The notes beneath the pieces are model-generated. The model saw nothing but the letters and a program-made list of their open reading frames with translations. It ran no database searches and was not told the DNA's origin. A stretch of 64,000 nucleotides of DNA, from the NCBI RefSeq assembly GCF_019599545.1, contig NZ_JAIEZV010000003.1, positions 620,001-684,000 of the forward strand, in the 5' to 3' direction. Positions 1 to 10,518 of the stretch are shown here, piece by piece. The DNA comes from Halobacillus sp. Nhm2S1. GTDB lineage: Bacteria; Bacillota; Bacilli; Bacillales; Halobacillaceae. The stretch's first letter is position 1. Every line of letters begins with the position of its first letter. The translations under genes were made by a program, and so were the position numbers.

Positions 1-562
1 TTGGACGGATATATTTAGAGAACACGTTAAATCCAATAACAAAAATGACTAAAAGCCCAAGAAGTAACGTAAATCCAATTAGAAGCCAAATGTTTTTTGT
101 AATATTGGTCAAAGCCTCCACGGGTGAAAGAAGAATAAGGGTGCCATTTATACCATCTACACTATTATTCACAGGATAATAGAAGATCTCATCCAGCATC
201 TGCCCTTCATTCATCGGGGAAGTGCCACTTTCCACACGTGTGATCACTTCCTGCTTCTCGTCTTGACTTATAACAGGTACAGCATCAACAGTATCAATCA
301 TTCTTTCTCCGGAATCTGATATAAAAATCATGCCTGTATTCAACTGTTCACTAAAGTTATATAACTCATCCTGACTCACTTCCCGGTCTTCTGTAAATCG
401 ATCCAAATACGTGATGAAATATTGACTTTCTAACTCTACACGCTGTTCAAATATGTTGATAAAATAGCCGCGGGTCAGTTGAGCAAGAATGATCCCCAGC
501 CCGAGCATGACAATGACCACTAAAACCGTATAGGTCATTAGTGGCCTAGTATTGGAGGTCAT
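1..562 (-). CDS. phoR: PhoR-like sensor histidine kinase, N-terminal part (cut by window edge)
   Basis: Reading the minus strand from an ATG at 562 gives about 187 residues that run off the window. A first membrane segment (about residues 10-30) is followed by an extracytoplasmic domain of about 130 residues and a second membrane segment near the edge. This is the sensor half of a PhoR/ResE-type kinase; HAMP, PAS and kinase domains would lie outside. Its ATG directly abuts the phoP stop codon (TAA-ATG), so the two are co-transcribed and probably translationally coupled. The name rests on the pairing with phoP and on B. subtilis gene order, because the diagnostic kinase domain is not visible. 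Confidence 0.88.
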   Translation of the reverse strand, partial: MTSNTRPLMTYTVLVVIVMLGLGIILAQLTRGYFINIFEQRVELESQYFITYLDRFTEDREVSQDELYNFSEQLNTGMIFISDSGERMIDTVDAVPVISQDEKQEVITRVESGTSPMNEGQMLDEIFYYPVNNSVDGINGTLILLSPVEALTNITKNIWLLIGFTLLLGLLVIFVIGFNVFSKYIRP

Positions 563-1258
563 TTACTTAGGTTCCTCCATCTTATAACCGAGACCGCGTA
601 TCGTTTTTATATACACTGGCTTTTTCGTCTCAGGTTCAATTTTCTCACGTAAATGGCTAACATGAACATCAACAATACGAGTGTCACCGGCAAAGTCATA
701 ATTCCATACGGCACTTAAAAGTTGGTCTCTTGAAAGAACACGACCTAAGTTTTGTGCAAGGTACAGGAGAAGTTCAAATTCTTTAGGAGTAAACGTTAAA
801 GGCTCGTCCTTTATTGTTGCTTCGTATTGTTCGGGGTAAATAGATAGATCGGCAATCTGGATGATCTTTTGATCGTTTACAACATTTTCTCTAACCATTC
901 TTCTTAAAATCGCTTTGATTCTAGCTACGACCTCTCTAGGACTGAATGGTTTGGTCAGATAGTCGTCTGCGCCAAGTTCAAGACCAAGAACTTTATCAAA
1001 TTCATCGTCTTTAGCTGTCAACATAAGGACAGGAGTATTCACTTGCATTTGCCTTAATTTCTTGCAGACTTCCATCCCATCCATCCCTGGAAGCATGACG
1101 TCAAGAACAATCAAATCAAAGTGATCTTTCGATGCTTTTTCGAGAGCATCCGTACCGTTATAAGCCACATCTGTCTCATATCCAGCTTGATCAATATTAT
1201 ATTTTAATAAAGTTACAATAGACTCCTCATCATCTACGATTAGAATTTTTTGTTCCAA
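563..1258 (-). CDS. phoP: PhoP response regulator, OmpR family
   Basis: Two-component response regulator for the phosphate starvation response, partner of the adjacent PhoR. An N-terminal receiver domain (about 1-120) carries the acidic pair VDDEES, the phospho-acceptor Asp near residue 53 (IVLDVMLPG) and the conserved Lys in LTKPFSPRE. The C-terminal winged-helix domain (about 130-230) ends with the RTIRGLGYKM motif of OmpR proteins. I chose the TTG at 1258 because AGAGG lies 8 bases upstream and the protein then begins MEQKILIVDDE, like relatives. ATG at 1264 or GTG at 1267 are in frame but sit too close to the SD. Family membership is certain; the phosphate signal is inferred from synteny. 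Confidence 0.93.
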   Translation of the reverse strand: MEQKILIVDDEESIVTLLKYNIDQAGYETDVAYNGTDALEKASKDHFDLIVLDVMLPGMDGMEVCKKLRQMQVNTPVLMLTAKDDEFDKVLGLELGADDYLTKPFSPREVVARIKAILRRMVRENVVNDQKIIQIADLSIYPEQYEATIKDEPLTFTPKEFELLLYLAQNLGRVLSRDQLLSAVWNYDFAGDTRIVDVHVSHLREKIEPETKKPVYIKTIRGLGYKMEEPK

Positions 1259-1447
1259 TGCCATCACCTCTACTACAAGTTACTTTCATCATACAATGAA
1301 GTTTACAATTTGAATACGGATCTTTACCATTTTTACTTAATCTTAATATAGACACTAAGCTCTTTTTCATCCGCTTAAAGACTCTTAGACGAATTGGAAA
1401 AGGATGCAGGGGGTGCGACAATCTCTATATGTGCATAGAAAAGTGAA

Positions 1448-1482
1448 AAAAACCGCTGGTCTCTTTGAGTCCAAGCGGCTTG
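1448..1482 (-). terminator. intrinsic terminator after the MaoC-like gene
   Basis: On the minus strand CCGCTTGG and CCAGCGG pair around a purine-rich loop and are followed by a run of Ts. It lies just after the MaoC-like stop codon and upstream of phoP. The rest of the 1259-1509 gap holds the phoP promoter region, where I could not settle on a -35/-10 pair or a PHO box. Confidence 0.75.
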
Positions 1483-1509
1483 TGGTATGGATTAAAAACT
1501 AAACGAGAC

Positions 1510-1986
1510 TTAATAAAAGTTTTCTAACGAGATTGAATTCATAGAATCGGGCTCATACGGGGGTTGAACAATAAGCGTACCTTTCACGACCTCGTCACCT
1601 TCTTCATCATATCCTACTACTTGAAGTTCAACTTGATGGTCTTCTTTATGGATAGCTGTCACTTCGGCATGAAAACGAACATCTGCATAATGATAAACCG
1701 GCTTAGGGTATTCTAGGTTTTGCTGAATAATGTGACTACCTGGACCTGGTAAATGCATGGACACAATAGAAGAAACCATACCAAACACCATAACTGTCGG
1801 TACTACCGGACGTTTAAATGGAGTTTGCGAAGCATAATCATGCTGGATGTATAAAGGATTCGCATCATCGGTCAAACCTAGGTACATGAGTAGATCACGG
1901 TCTTCGACTGTAAAAGAAGTTGTGAATTTTTCGCCGGTTTTTATATCATTGATCTTCTTTCCAAGCTTTCTTTTTCTGCCTAACAT
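1510..1986 (-). CDS. MaoC-family (hotdog) dehydratase-like protein
   Basis: About 158 residues with the compact MaoC/(R)-hydratase hotdog layout. The motif DxxxxYLGLTDDANPLY near residue 40 corresponds to the hydratase signature D-x4-N/H-P-x-H, but His is replaced by Tyr (NPLYIQ), so catalysis is not assured. Members hydrate 2-enoyl-CoA or act as N-terminal domains of acyl-CoA dehydratases. I used ATG 1986 because AGAGGTGAGG precedes it; the longer in-frame ORF adds ten residues that include the SD itself. It lies between mdh and phoP with terminators on both sides, so it is probably a separate unit. B. subtilis has no gene at this place, as far as I recall. Confidence 0.8.
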   Translation of the reverse strand: MLGRKRKLGKKINDIKTGEKFTTSFTVEDRDLLMYLGLTDDANPLYIQHDYASQTPFKRPVVPTVMVFGMVSSIVSMHLPGPGSHIIQQNLEYPKPVYHYADVRFHAEVTAIHKEDHQVELQVVGYDEEGDEVVKGTLIVQPPYEPDSMNSISLENFY

Positions 1987-2023
1987 ATCCTCACCTCTTG
2001 TAAACGTTTTCTTCACCGTTTAA

Positions 2024-2058
2024 AAAAGGGATTCGAGGGTTTCCCCCGAATCCCTTCT
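2024..2058 (-). terminator. terminator of the citZ-icd-mdh unit
   Basis: AAGGGATTCG and CGAATCCCTT form a strong hairpin directly after the mdh stop codon. On the minus strand it is followed by a T run, which marks the end of the TCA operon. Confidence 0.85.
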
Positions 2059-2061
2059 TCT

Positions 2062-3003
2062 TTATTTTAATACATTCAATACATTTTTAACAGAATCCGC
2101 CGATTTATCCAACTGCTGTTTTTCTTCTTCTGTCAGTTCAAGTTCAATAACCTCTTCAATTCCATTTCCACCAAGGATAGTAGGAACTCCTAGATAGATT
2201 CCATCATATCCATATTCACCTTCTAAATAAGCAATGGAAGGAAGAATTCGACGCTGATCTTTCAAGATTGCTTCTGCCATTTGAACTAACGAAGCAGCAG
2301 GTGCATAATAGGCGCTTCCATTTCCAAGAAGACCTACGATTTCTCCTCCACCTTTACGCGTTCTTTCTACAATCGCATCTAAACGCTCTTTTGAGATTAA
2401 TTTCTCTAAAGGAATGCCGCCAGCGAAAGAATAACGTGTAAGTGGGACCATATCGTCACCGTGACCACCTAGGACAAAGCCTGTAACGTCTTTAATAGAT
2501 ACATTAAGTTCTTCAGCCACAAACGTGCGGAAGCGCGCTGTATCCAGAACGCCGGACTGCCCGATGACACGATTCTTAGGTAAACCAGCTTCCTGGAATA
2601 CTGAATAAGTCATGGCATCAACAGGGTTTGTCAATACAACGATAAAGCAATCAGGAGAGTTTTTGACGATTTCTTTCGTTACACTCTTCATGATCTTTGA
2701 ATTTGTATTGACTAGATCATCACGACTCATACCAGGCTTACGAGCAATCCCTGCAGTGATGATGACAAGGTCTGACCCTTCCGTATCCTTATAGTCAGAC
2801 GTTCCAGTAACCTTGGCATCAAAACCCTGTACAGGACTAGCTTCCAACATGTCCAGAGCCTTCCCTTTTGTTGGATCTTCCATATCAGGAACATCAACGA
2901 GAACAACATCTCCCAGCTCTTTTTGTGCGAGCATAAGCGCTGTCGTAGCACCAGTGAAACCAGCACCGATTACTGATATTTTGTTTCTACGAATAGCCAT
3001 CAT
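2062..3003 (-). CDS. mdh: malate dehydrogenase
   Basis: NAD-dependent malate dehydrogenase (malate to oxaloacetate) of the LDH-like class, 313 residues, cytosolic TCA enzyme. The Rossmann motif [10 protein letters not shown] is at residues 13-22, the substrate loop Arg pair is in [11 protein letters not shown], and the catalytic region includes [11 protein letters not shown], the DTARFR arginine and the proton-relay His in [10 protein letters not shown]. Arg and the small residues of the loop fit malate rather than lactate. It starts 20 bases after icd ends, with AGGGAG eight bases upstream of ATG 3003. It is the last gene of citZ-icd-mdh, as in B. subtilis. Confidence 0.97.
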   Translation of the reverse strand: MMAIRRNKISVIGAGFTGATTALMLAQKELGDVVLVDVPDMEDPTKGKALDMLEASPVQGFDAKVTGTSDYKDTEGSDLVIITAGIARKPGMSRDDLVNTNSKIMKSVTKEIVKNSPDCFIVVLTNPVDAMTYSVFQEAGLPKNRVIGQSGVLDTARFRTFVAEELNVSIKDVTGFVLGGHGDDMVPLTRYSFAGGIPLEKLISKERLDAIVERTRKGGGEIVGLLGNGSAYYAPAASLVQMAEAILKDQRRILPSIAYLEGEYGYDGIYLGVPTILGGNGIEEVIELELTEEEKQQLDKSADSVKNVLNVLK

Positions 3004-3023
3004 GACCCACTCTCCCTTATTGA

Positions 3024-4298
3024 TTAGTCCATATTCTTAATAAGTTCATCACCGAACTCAGAGCATTTAACTTCTGTGGCACCATCCATCATACGAGCGA
3101 AATCATACGTGACAACTTTACTTCCGATCGTCTTGTCCATAGACTTCGTAATTAAGTCAGCTGCTTCTCTCCAACCAAGGTGTTCTAGCATAAGCACACC
3201 AGAAAGGATGACAGAAGATGGATTCACTTTATCAAGACCAGCATACTTCGGAGCTGTACCGTGTGTTGCTTCGAAGATCGCGTGTCCTGTTTCAAAGTTG
3301 ATATTGGCTCCTGGAGCAATTCCAATTCCACCCACTTGTGCAGCCAGTGCATCAGAAATGTAATCGCCATTCAGGTTCATCGTTGCAACAACATCGAACT
3401 CTTTCGGACGAGTAAGGATCTGTTGAAGGAAGATATCTGCAATCGCATCTTTTACGATGATTTTACCTTCAGCTTCTGCTGCATCCTGAGCTTTGTTTGC
3501 AGCGTCTTTGCCTTCTTTTTCTACAATGCGGTCATATTCTGCCCATGTAAATACTTTATCACCATACTCCTCTTCAGCAACTTCATAACCCCAAGCCTTA
3601 AAAGAGCCCTCTGTAAACTTCATAATGTTTCCTTTGTGTACGAGCGTGACGTTTTTACGTCCTTCGTTCAATGCATAATCAATTGCTGCACGAACCAATC
3701 GCTTCGTACCTTCTTCGGATACCGGCTTGATTCCGATTCCGGAAGTTTCAGGGAAACGAATGTTATGTACACCCATTTCATTTTGAAGGAAGTCGATCAC
3801 TTTCTTCACTTCTGGTGTTCCTTTTTGCCACTCGATCCCTGCATAAATATCTTCAGTGTTTTCACGGAAGATTGCCATATCTGTATCTTCGGGACGCTTA
3901 ACCGGGGAAGGTACCCCTTCGAAGTAACGTACAGGACGCAGGCATGTAAACAAGTCCAACTCTTGACGAAGAGCTACGTTCAATGAACGGATTCCGCCAC
4001 CGATTGGAGTCGTCAAAGGCCCTTTGATTGCAATCTTATAATCTCTAATAGTATCGAGGGTTGCTTCAGGAAGCCATTCACCTGTTTCATCATAGGCTTT
4101 CTGACCAGCAAGTACTTCTTTCCACTCGATGGATTTCTCACTATTGTATGCTTTATCAACGGCAGCTTCGATAACGCGGCTAGCGGCTGCCCAAATATCA
4201 GGACCGATTCCATCTCCTTCGATGTAAGGAATGACCGGACGCTCTGGTACATTTAGTGTTCCGTTTTGTTCGACTGTAATTTTTTGTGCTTGTGTCAC
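3024..4298 (-). CDS. icd: isocitrate dehydrogenase, NADP-dependent
   Basis: Oxidative decarboxylation of isocitrate to 2-oxoglutarate, 424 residues, the usual length of the bacterial homodimeric enzyme. Visible motifs are [14 protein letters not shown] near the N-terminus, [14 protein letters not shown], and the coenzyme loop HGTAPKYAG, whose Lys-Tyr pair is the known NADP-specificity mark. The ICDH phosphorylation and substrate Ser lies in [12 protein letters not shown]. It starts with GTG 4298, seven bases after AGGAGGG. It follows citZ after 110 bases that contain a small hairpin, and precedes mdh. Confidence 0.97.
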   Translation of the reverse strand: MTQAQKITVEQNGTLNVPERPVIPYIEGDGIGPDIWAAASRVIEAAVDKAYNSEKSIEWKEVLAGQKAYDETGEWLPEATLDTIRDYKIAIKGPLTTPIGGGIRSLNVALRQELDLFTCLRPVRYFEGVPSPVKRPEDTDMAIFRENTEDIYAGIEWQKGTPEVKKVIDFLQNEMGVHNIRFPETSGIGIKPVSEEGTKRLVRAAIDYALNEGRKNVTLVHKGNIMKFTEGSFKAWGYEVAEEEYGDKVFTWAEYDRIVEKEGKDAANKAQDAAEAEGKIIVKDAIADIFLQQILTRPKEFDVVATMNLNGDYISDALAAQVGGIGIAPGANINFETGHAIFEATHGTAPKYAGLDKVNPSSVILSGVLMLEHLGWREAADLITKSMDKTIGSKVVTYDFARMMDGATEVKCSEFGDELIKNMD

Positions 4299-4385
4299 AA
4301 TAAACCCTCCTAATATTTTGTAAGAAATATGGATGGATCATCCTCTTCTATCATACGTTAAAATAAGTTGAATAAAAAGGGAGGC

Positions 4386-4402
4386 TTGCCGGCGTACCGG
4401 CT
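4386..4402 (-). other. small hairpin between citZ and icd
   Basis: GCCGG-CGTA-CCGGC forms a short GC stem just after the citZ stop. On the minus strand a T run starts only about eight bases after the stem, so it looks like a weak or partial terminator, or an mRNA processing element that sets the citZ to icd-mdh ratio, rather than a full stop. Confidence 0.4.
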
Positions 4403-4408
4403 GCACTC

Positions 4409-5527
4409 TTATCGATCCTCAATTGGTGTATAGCTCTGGCCTTTAGGTCCTACGTATTCCGCACGTGGACGAATCAGACGGTTGTTGGAGTACTGCTCAA
4501 GAATATGCGCCAACCAGCCGGACACACGGGAAACGGCAAAGATCGGTGTGAAAATATCGTGATCGATTCCAAGACTATGATAGACAGAAGCAGAGTAGAA
4601 ATCCACGTTTGCAGGGAGACCTTTGTTTTCTTTGATATAGTCCTCGATCTTAATAGACATTTCATAGTATTTGGAGTGACCTGTAAGTCCTGTCAATTCA
4701 CGGGACATTTCTTTCAAGTGTTTTGCACGTGGATCTCCTGAACGATAGACACGGTGTCCCATACCCATGATTTTTTCTTTATTTTCAAGTTTTTTCTCAA
4801 TGGCAGGTATGGCGTTCTCTACGCTTCCGATTTCGGTCAGCATCTTCATAACACGTTCATTTGCACCACCGTGCAATGGACCTTTCAAAGCTCCGATCGC
4901 TGCCGTCACTCCAGAATACACATCAGAGAGCGTAGCCACACAAACACGGGCTGTAAACGTAGATGCATTCAGCTCATGATCGGCATGAAGGACAAGTGCT
5001 TTGTTAAAGGCTTCTACTTCTAAACCTTCCGGGTCTTTTCCGTTAAGCATATAAAGGAAATTTCCTGCAAAACTTAAATCTTTTTTAGGTGAAACCGGCT
5101 CTTCTCCTTTACGGATACGAGCAAATGCAGTTACAACCGTAGGAATTTTCGCTTGTAAACGAAGCGCTTTTCGTTTATTCGCTTCCTCTTCCATGACATC
5201 AGACTCAGGATCATAGAGTCCAAGCATGGAAACAGCCGTACGTAAAGCAGCCATAGGGTGTACTGTCGATAGATCATAAGACTTCAGATGATCGACAACC
5301 TCAGTCGGAATGTCCATATTAGAAATAAGTTCTTCCTTAAAAGCATCCAATTCTTCTTTGTTTGGTAGCTTTTGATTCCAGAGAAGATAGACAACCTCTT
5401 CAAAACTGGAATTATCGGCCAAGTCATCGATATCATATCCGACATATGTCAGTTTATCGTCGATGATAGAACTTATGGATGATTCAGTTGCTGTAATTCC
5501 TTCAAGACCTTTAGTTGATGATGACAT
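4409..5527 (-). CDS. citZ: citrate synthase
   Basis: Condenses oxaloacetate and acetyl-CoA to citrate, the first TCA step. 372 residues, the Gram-positive short type. Catalytic regions are visible: GPLHGGANERV, GMGHRVYRSGDPRA (His) and the Asp in DFYSASVYHSLGI. ATG 5527 is preceded by AAGGGAGAG at good spacing; the longer in-frame ORF begins inside the SD. It is the first gene of citZ-icd-mdh with a clear sigma-A promoter upstream. In B. subtilis citZ is repressed by CcpC and CcpA. A methylcitrate synthase is a formal alternative, but operon context favours citrate synthase. Confidence 0.96.
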   Translation of the reverse strand: MSSSTKGLEGITATESSISSIIDDKLTYVGYDIDDLADNSSFEEVVYLLWNQKLPNKEELDAFKEELISNMDIPTEVVDHLKSYDLSTVHPMAALRTAVSMLGLYDPESDVMEEEANKRKALRLQAKIPTVVTAFARIRKGEEPVSPKKDLSFAGNFLYMLNGKDPEGLEVEAFNKALVLHADHELNASTFTARVCVATLSDVYSGVTAAIGALKGPLHGGANERVMKMLTEIGSVENAIPAIEKKLENKEKIMGMGHRVYRSGDPRAKHLKEMSRELTGLTGHSKYYEMSIKIEDYIKENKGLPANVDFYSASVYHSLGIDHDIFTPIFAVSRVSGWLAHILEQYSNNRLIRPRAEYVGPKGQSYTPIEDR

Positions 5528-5575
5528 ACAATCTCTCCCTTTCAAAAAATTCCATTTTTCTTAACATTACCGATA

Positions 5576-5590
5576 AGAAAACGCTTTACT
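5576..5590 (-). promoter_or_regulatory. cre-like site in the citZ leader
   Basis: The minus strand reads AGTAAAGCGTTTTCT, matching 12 of 15 positions of the CcpA consensus WTGNAARCGNWWWCA. It lies about 40 bases downstream of the predicted start, a place where CcpA would block elongation. AT-rich ATAA repeats next to it might serve CcpC, but I could not define them. Confidence 0.35.
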
Positions 5591-5631
5591 ATTTGCTTAT
5601 TTACCTTTATAGGAAAACTACCCCACAGACA

Positions 5632-5660
5632 ATTATAAAGTATTCTGAAGAGAATGTGAA
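5632..5660 (-). promoter_or_regulatory. sigma-A promoter of citZ
   Basis: On the minus strand TTCACA, a 17-base spacer and a perfect TATAAT. The start would fall near 5625, leaving a leader of about 100 bases before the citZ ATG. Confidence 0.7.
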
Positions 5661-5793
5661 TTGAAACCGTTTAATTTTGCAGGATTTTATCGAATATTCC
5701 TACCTGATTGTTAGGGATATATATTCATTGATTCCTCTAGATTCATTGTCTGATCAAAGCTTGAACTCTTTTAACGTTGAGGAGGTAGATGAT

Positions 5794-6906
5794 ATGAATA
5801 ACCAAATATTGCAAGTATTCCTGCGCATTATTTTCGTTGTACTTATCACAATCAGCCTTCTATTTCTAATTTTTTTCTCCTGGATCTACTTGCAGCCTTT
5901 TATTTTTGCTCTTTTGTTATCGTTCTTCTTCCAGCCCTTTATTCGATTGTTAACCAAACAATTGCGAATCCCAAGGGGAACGGCTATTTTGCTAGTTCTG
6001 TTCATTTTCGGCGGGCTTGCAGGTGGGATCTTTGCTTTATTAGTGGCAGAAATTATTCGAGGTATTCAATATCTAGCGTCTGGAGTTCCTGGTCACTTTT
6101 ATCTACTAACGAACTACTTAACTCAAGGGGTAATGAATCTCTTGAGACCCCTGGTATCAAAGGGAGAGGCATTCACCGACAAGTTGAGTGTGACTCAGCA
6201 ACAAAGATTGGAAGAATACTTAGGAATGGCCCAGGAAAAATTCAGTGAGACAAGCCTTTCCTTGTTAAACACCGCTCTTGAAGCAACAGGCCTTTTCCTT
6301 GCAGAGCTGCCATCTTCTTTTGCCTTCATCTTCATTACCCTGCTTGCTACTTTTTTCATATGTAAAGACTGGAATATAATCGTGAAGTTCTTAAGAAAAA
6401 GCTTCCCTAAAGCGCTTGCTGAACGTATGTACATCTTCCGTGGTGAATTTATTCAAACCATCAAAGGACTGATCCGCGCTCAGTGTATTCTCGTTATGAT
6501 ATCTACTTCAATCATTGCGACAGGTTTACTAATTATTGGCGCTCCACACCCTCTGACCATAACATTTCTTGCTGCTCTTGTCGATTTCATCCCTTATGTA
6601 GGAACAGGCATCATCTTCATCCCATGGATCATCTATCAATTCCTTACGGGAGAATTTATGATGACGATTTGTTTATCCATTCTTTATATGATTGTCATGC
6701 TTACAAGACAAACTTTAGAACCAAAATTGTTGGCTGACCATTTCGGAGTTCCTCCAATTATTCTTCTCATCAGTCTTTTTCTCGGTTTTCAACTTTTTGG
6801 AGGTTTAGGAATGCTGATCAGCCCTATGGTGCTCATGACATTACAGACATTAGTTAAGACAGGGGTGACGAGAGAAATTTGGACATATATCATCGGAAAA
6901 ACCTAG
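5794..6906 (+). CDS. ytvI: AI-2E/PerM-family membrane protein YtvI
   Basis: 370-residue polytopic membrane protein of the AI-2E transporter (PerM, UPF0118) family. It has about seven hydrophobic segments: two near the N-terminus, one after a soluble central stretch (about 130-200), and a C-terminal cluster containing the family hallmark PHPLTITFLAALVDFIPYVGTG. The transported substrate of YtvI is not established; relatives have been linked to sodium/proton exchange or quorum signals. ATG 5794 follows GAGGAGG at 8 bases; the longer ORF from 5677 runs through the citZ promoter and is not credible. It is transcribed divergently from citZ. Confidence 0.9.
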   Translation: MNNQILQVFLRIIFVVLITISLLFLIFFSWIYLQPFIFALLLSFFFQPFIRLLTKQLRIPRGTAILLVLFIFGGLAGGIFALLVAEIIRGIQYLASGVPGHFYLLTNYLTQGVMNLLRPLVSKGEAFTDKLSVTQQQRLEEYLGMAQEKFSETSLSLLNTALEATGLFLAELPSSFAFIFITLLATFFICKDWNIIVKFLRKSFPKALAERMYIFRGEFIQTIKGLIRAQCILVMISTSIIATGLLIIGAPHPLTITFLAALVDFIPYVGTGIIFIPWIIYQFLTGEFMMTICLSILYMIVMLTRQTLEPKLLADHFGVPPIILLISLFLGFQLFGGLGMLISPMVLMTLQTLVKTGVTREIWTYIIGKT

Positions 6907-6980
6907 CGAACCATTCCCCTGAGCCCCATCCATTTGACAAAAGTCTCGAAACTGAGTCCTCAAGTATAGAGAGCTTATGT
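6902..6980 (+). repeat. partial copy of a dispersed intergenic repeat
   Basis: The stretch 6937-6980 is the reverse complement of 36961-37004 with 41 of 44 bases identical, and weaker similarity continues through 6902-6936 (against 37005-37040) up to the ytvI stop codon. It is the only obvious second copy in this window of the larger element at 36961-37505. Confidence 0.75.
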
Positions 6981-7013
6981 AAAATTTTAAAATGAGAATT
7001 AGAAAAATGAAAA

Positions 7014-7041
7014 AAACTCAGAGAAATGAATCTCTGAGTTT
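7014..7041 (-). terminator. terminator of fxsA
   Basis: AAACTCAGAGA and TCTCTGAGTTT pair perfectly around a six-base loop. On the minus strand a run of seven Ts follows. It may also slow plus-strand transcription coming from ytvI. Confidence 0.85.
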
Positions 7042-7045
7042 GCGT

Positions 7046-7438
7046 TTATTTTCTGTATATTGTAATCGTCCCTTTTTGCATGGCTTTTTGAATCGCATTT
7101 CGGATCACACGTTTAATAGGGAGTCTGGTTGCTGGGAACAACAGTAAAAAACCAATCGCATCTGTGATGAAGCCAGGTGTAAGCAATACCGCACCACCGA
7201 CAAGTATACAGGCACCATCCAAAAGGGTATCTTGAGGCATCTGTCCGTACTGCACGGACTGTTGAAAGTTCCTAATCGTTTCTAATCCCTGCTTCTTCGC
7301 CAGCCATGCACCTAAAACACCCGTCAGAATAATTAATAGAATGACCCATAATGGTCCAATTAAGTTTCCTGTCCATATGAGCACGCCAATCTCTAATGCG
7401 GGTACCACTAAAATAAACAGCAATAACCAACGAAACAT
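7046..7438 (-). CDS. fxsA: FxsA family membrane protein
   Basis: 130-residue small membrane protein. Hydrophobic segments at about residues 3-20 and 28-45 are followed by the motif KKQGLETI and a third segment with the signature VLLTPGFITDAIGFLLLFP, typical of FxsA/YtwI. In E. coli FxsA over-production relieves F-plasmid exclusion of phage T7; its normal role is unknown. I took ATG 7438 (MFRWLLL) with AAGGGAAG upstream. B. subtilis ytwI has the same place between citZ/ytvI and pyk. Terminators on both sides make it monocistronic. Confidence 0.9.
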   Translation of the reverse strand: MFRWLLLFILVVPALEIGVLIWTGNLIGPLWVILLIILTGVLGAWLAKKQGLETIRNFQQSVQYGQMPQDTLLDGACILVGGAVLLTPGFITDAIGFLLLFPATRLPIKRVIRNAIQKAMQKGTITIYRK

Positions 7439-7497
7439 AGCATCTTCCCTTCTTTCCATTTCCTCTATTATACCTTTTTTCAGAACACAATGAAAAG

Positions 7498-7533
7498 AAA
7501 AGGCAGGGAAGTTAATACTCCCCTGCCTTTTTC
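7498..7533 (-). terminator. terminator of the pfkA-pyk unit
   Basis: AAAAGGCAGGG(G/A)AG and its complement CTCCCCTGCCTTTT flank a short AT loop directly after the pyk stop. T runs exist on both sides. Confidence 0.85.
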
Positions 7534-7547
7534 AATCGGTATCTGAC

Positions 7548-9311
7548 TTATAAAACACTGGCATGACCTTCGTAAATATCTCCGCGTGAGCTATCAATTG
7601 TAATATCAGAGCCATCCTTGATCAATTCAAGAGCATCATTAACCCCAACAATTACTGGAATACCAAGACTTAAACCTACAACAGCTGCGTGAGATGTAAG
7701 TCCACCTTCCATTGTAATAATACCGGCCGCTTTTTCAATGGCTGGCATCATGTCACGGTCAGTACCTTGAGTGACCAGGATGTCTCCATCCTCGATGCGG
7801 TCGATAGCTTCCTGCGCATTTTTAGTAACAATAGCACGTCCATAAGCACTCTTCTGGCCGACGCCTTGTCCTTTGACAAGGACATCTCCAATGACGTGTA
7901 CTTTCATCAAGTTTGTCGTACCACTTTCACCCACAGGTACCCCGCCAGTAATGACTACACGGTCACCGCGAATGGCAAGACCGGAAGCAAGACTGCGTTC
8001 AACTGCAACGTCCAGCATATCATCCGTAGAGTAAGCACGAGGACCCATCACAGCATAAACACCCCAAACGAGTGATAGCTTACGGTTTACTTCTTCATCA
8101 GAAGTGATCGCTACAATCGGGGCTTTTGGACGATACTTAGAAATCATCCGTGCCGTGTGTCCGCTCTCCGTAGGTGTAACAATCGCTGCTGCATTCAAAT
8201 TGATAGCGGTATGAGTAACCGATTGACTGATCGCATCTGTAATTGTCATATCGCTATGTTTGGAACGTTCTTGCAATAGAGCCATGTGGTTTAAGCCTGT
8301 TTCTGTTTTGCTTGCAATGTTATGCATGGTTTGAACGGCTTCAACAGGGTAATCTCCTGCTGCGGTTTCACCTGATAGCATAATAGCATCTGTACCATCA
8401 AAGATGGCGTTCGCAACGTCAGACGCTTCTGCACGTGTTGGGCGTGGGTTACGTTGCATAGAGTCAAGCATCTGAGTAGCTGTAATGACAGGCTTTCCTG
8501 CTTCATTACACTTACGAATTAAACGCTTTTGTACAAGCGGTACATCTTCAGCTGGAATTTCGACACCCAGGTCACCACGAGCAACCATCAAGCCATCGCT
8601 GACTTCAAGGATATCATCGATGTTATCGACACCTTCTTGGTTTTCGATTTTAGGAATGATTTGAATGTGACTGGCGTTATGCTTCTCAAGAAGTTCTTTA
8701 ATTTCCAGGACATCTGACGCACGACGTACGAAAGATGCAGCGATAAAGTCAACCCCTTGCTCAATTCCGAACTCGATATCCTTCGCATCTTTTTCTGTAA
8801 TTCCAGGCAAGTTGACACTTACGTTAGGAACATTGACACCTTTTTTGTTTTTTAATGGGCCATTGTTCAATACAGTCGTCTTAATTTCATTTTTCTCTTT
8901 GTCGATTTCTTCTACTTGAAGTTCAACAAGGCCATCATCCAACAAGATCTTAGAGCCTGGGTGAACATCATTGATCAGTCCAGGATAAGTAACAGAGAAG
9001 CGTTCGGCATTCCCTTCAATTTCATCCATAGAAACATAAGTCGTCGAGCCTTTTTCCAAGTAAGCTTCTCCATCTTTCAATATTCCCGTTCGAATTTCAG
9101 GGCCTTTTGTATCAAGTAGAATAGCTACAGTCTTTCCTGTTGCCTTAGAAGCTTCACGGATGTTGTCAATTCTAGCTCCGTGCTCCTCAAAATCTCCGTG
9201 AGAGAAATTCAAACGAGCAACATTCATCCCTGCTTCAATCAGCTGGGTCAATTTTTCTACAGACTCAGAAGCAGGTCCGATTGTACTAACGATTTTTGTT
9301 TTTCTAAACAT
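7548..9311 (-). CDS. pyk: pyruvate kinase with C-terminal PEP-utilising domain
   Basis: Converts phosphoenolpyruvate and ADP to pyruvate and ATP. 587 residues, longer than the 470 or so of E. coli PykF because it carries the extra C-terminal domain found in Bacillus enzymes. The TIM barrel has [28 protein letters not shown] and [12 protein letters not shown]; the tail (about 480-587) includes [11 protein letters not shown], the swivelling phosphohistidine-like motif with a conserved Thr-Ser-His. ATG 9311 follows GAGGAGG. It lies 28 bases after pfkA, forming the glycolytic pfkA-pyk operon. Confidence 0.97.
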   Translation of the reverse strand: MFRKTKIVSTIGPASESVEKLTQLIEAGMNVARLNFSHGDFEEHGARIDNIREASKATGKTVAILLDTKGPEIRTGILKDGEAYLEKGSTTYVSMDEIEGNAERFSVTYPGLINDVHPGSKILLDDGLVELQVEEIDKEKNEIKTTVLNNGPLKNKKGVNVPNVSVNLPGITEKDAKDIEFGIEQGVDFIAASFVRRASDVLEIKELLEKHNASHIQIIPKIENQEGVDNIDDILEVSDGLMVARGDLGVEIPAEDVPLVQKRLIRKCNEAGKPVITATQMLDSMQRNPRPTRAEASDVANAIFDGTDAIMLSGETAAGDYPVEAVQTMHNIASKTETGLNHMALLQERSKHSDMTITDAISQSVTHTAINLNAAAIVTPTESGHTARMISKYRPKAPIVAITSDEEVNRKLSLVWGVYAVMGPRAYSTDDMLDVAVERSLASGLAIRGDRVVITGGVPVGESGTTNLMKVHVIGDVLVKGQGVGQKSAYGRAIVTKNAQEAIDRIEDGDILVTQGTDRDMMPAIEKAAGIITMEGGLTSHAAVVGLSLGIPVIVGVNDALELIKDGSDITIDSSRGDIYEGHASVL

Positions 9312-9339
9312 TTTATTTCCTCCTCAAGTGCCTCTTGCA

Positions 9340-10320
<981 letters not shown>

Positions 10321-10461
10321 CTAGTTATGTTGTCCCCAACCAAAGATGAATCGAAACCTCCGTCTATTTTTATAAGGATAGCCTATCCTCTAGTCTATAC
10401 AATTAATAAAACTTCAACATTCCATTCATCAATGATAGCGTTACCATCCTGTTAAGATGCG

Positions 10462-10488
10462 AAAAGCCGCACCAAAGTGCGACCTTTC
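10462..10488 (-). terminator. terminator after accA
   Basis: GTCGCAC-TTTG-GTGCGGC followed by TTTT on the minus strand, just after accA. The remaining gap to pfkA (10300-10461) should hold the pfkA promoter, which I could not place with confidence. Confidence 0.8.
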
Positions 10489-10518
10489 TTTACGGACTTA
10501 TTATTTTCAACCATCCTA

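Noticed and set aside
1230-1421. 63-codon minus-strand ORF upstream of phoP
   Set aside because: Overlaps the phoP start in another frame and has no similarity I recognise.
3261-3986. 241-residue plus-strand ORF inside icd
   Set aside because: Antisense shadow of a highly conserved gene, no SD and no recognisable domain.
5661-5676. cre-like TTGAAACCGTTTAAT upstream of the citZ -35
   Set aside because: Three mismatches to the consensus, including both key outer bases on one side.
5677-5793. N-terminal extension of ytvI
   Set aside because: It overlaps the citZ promoter and lacks an SD; ATG 5794 has a strong one and fits the family length.
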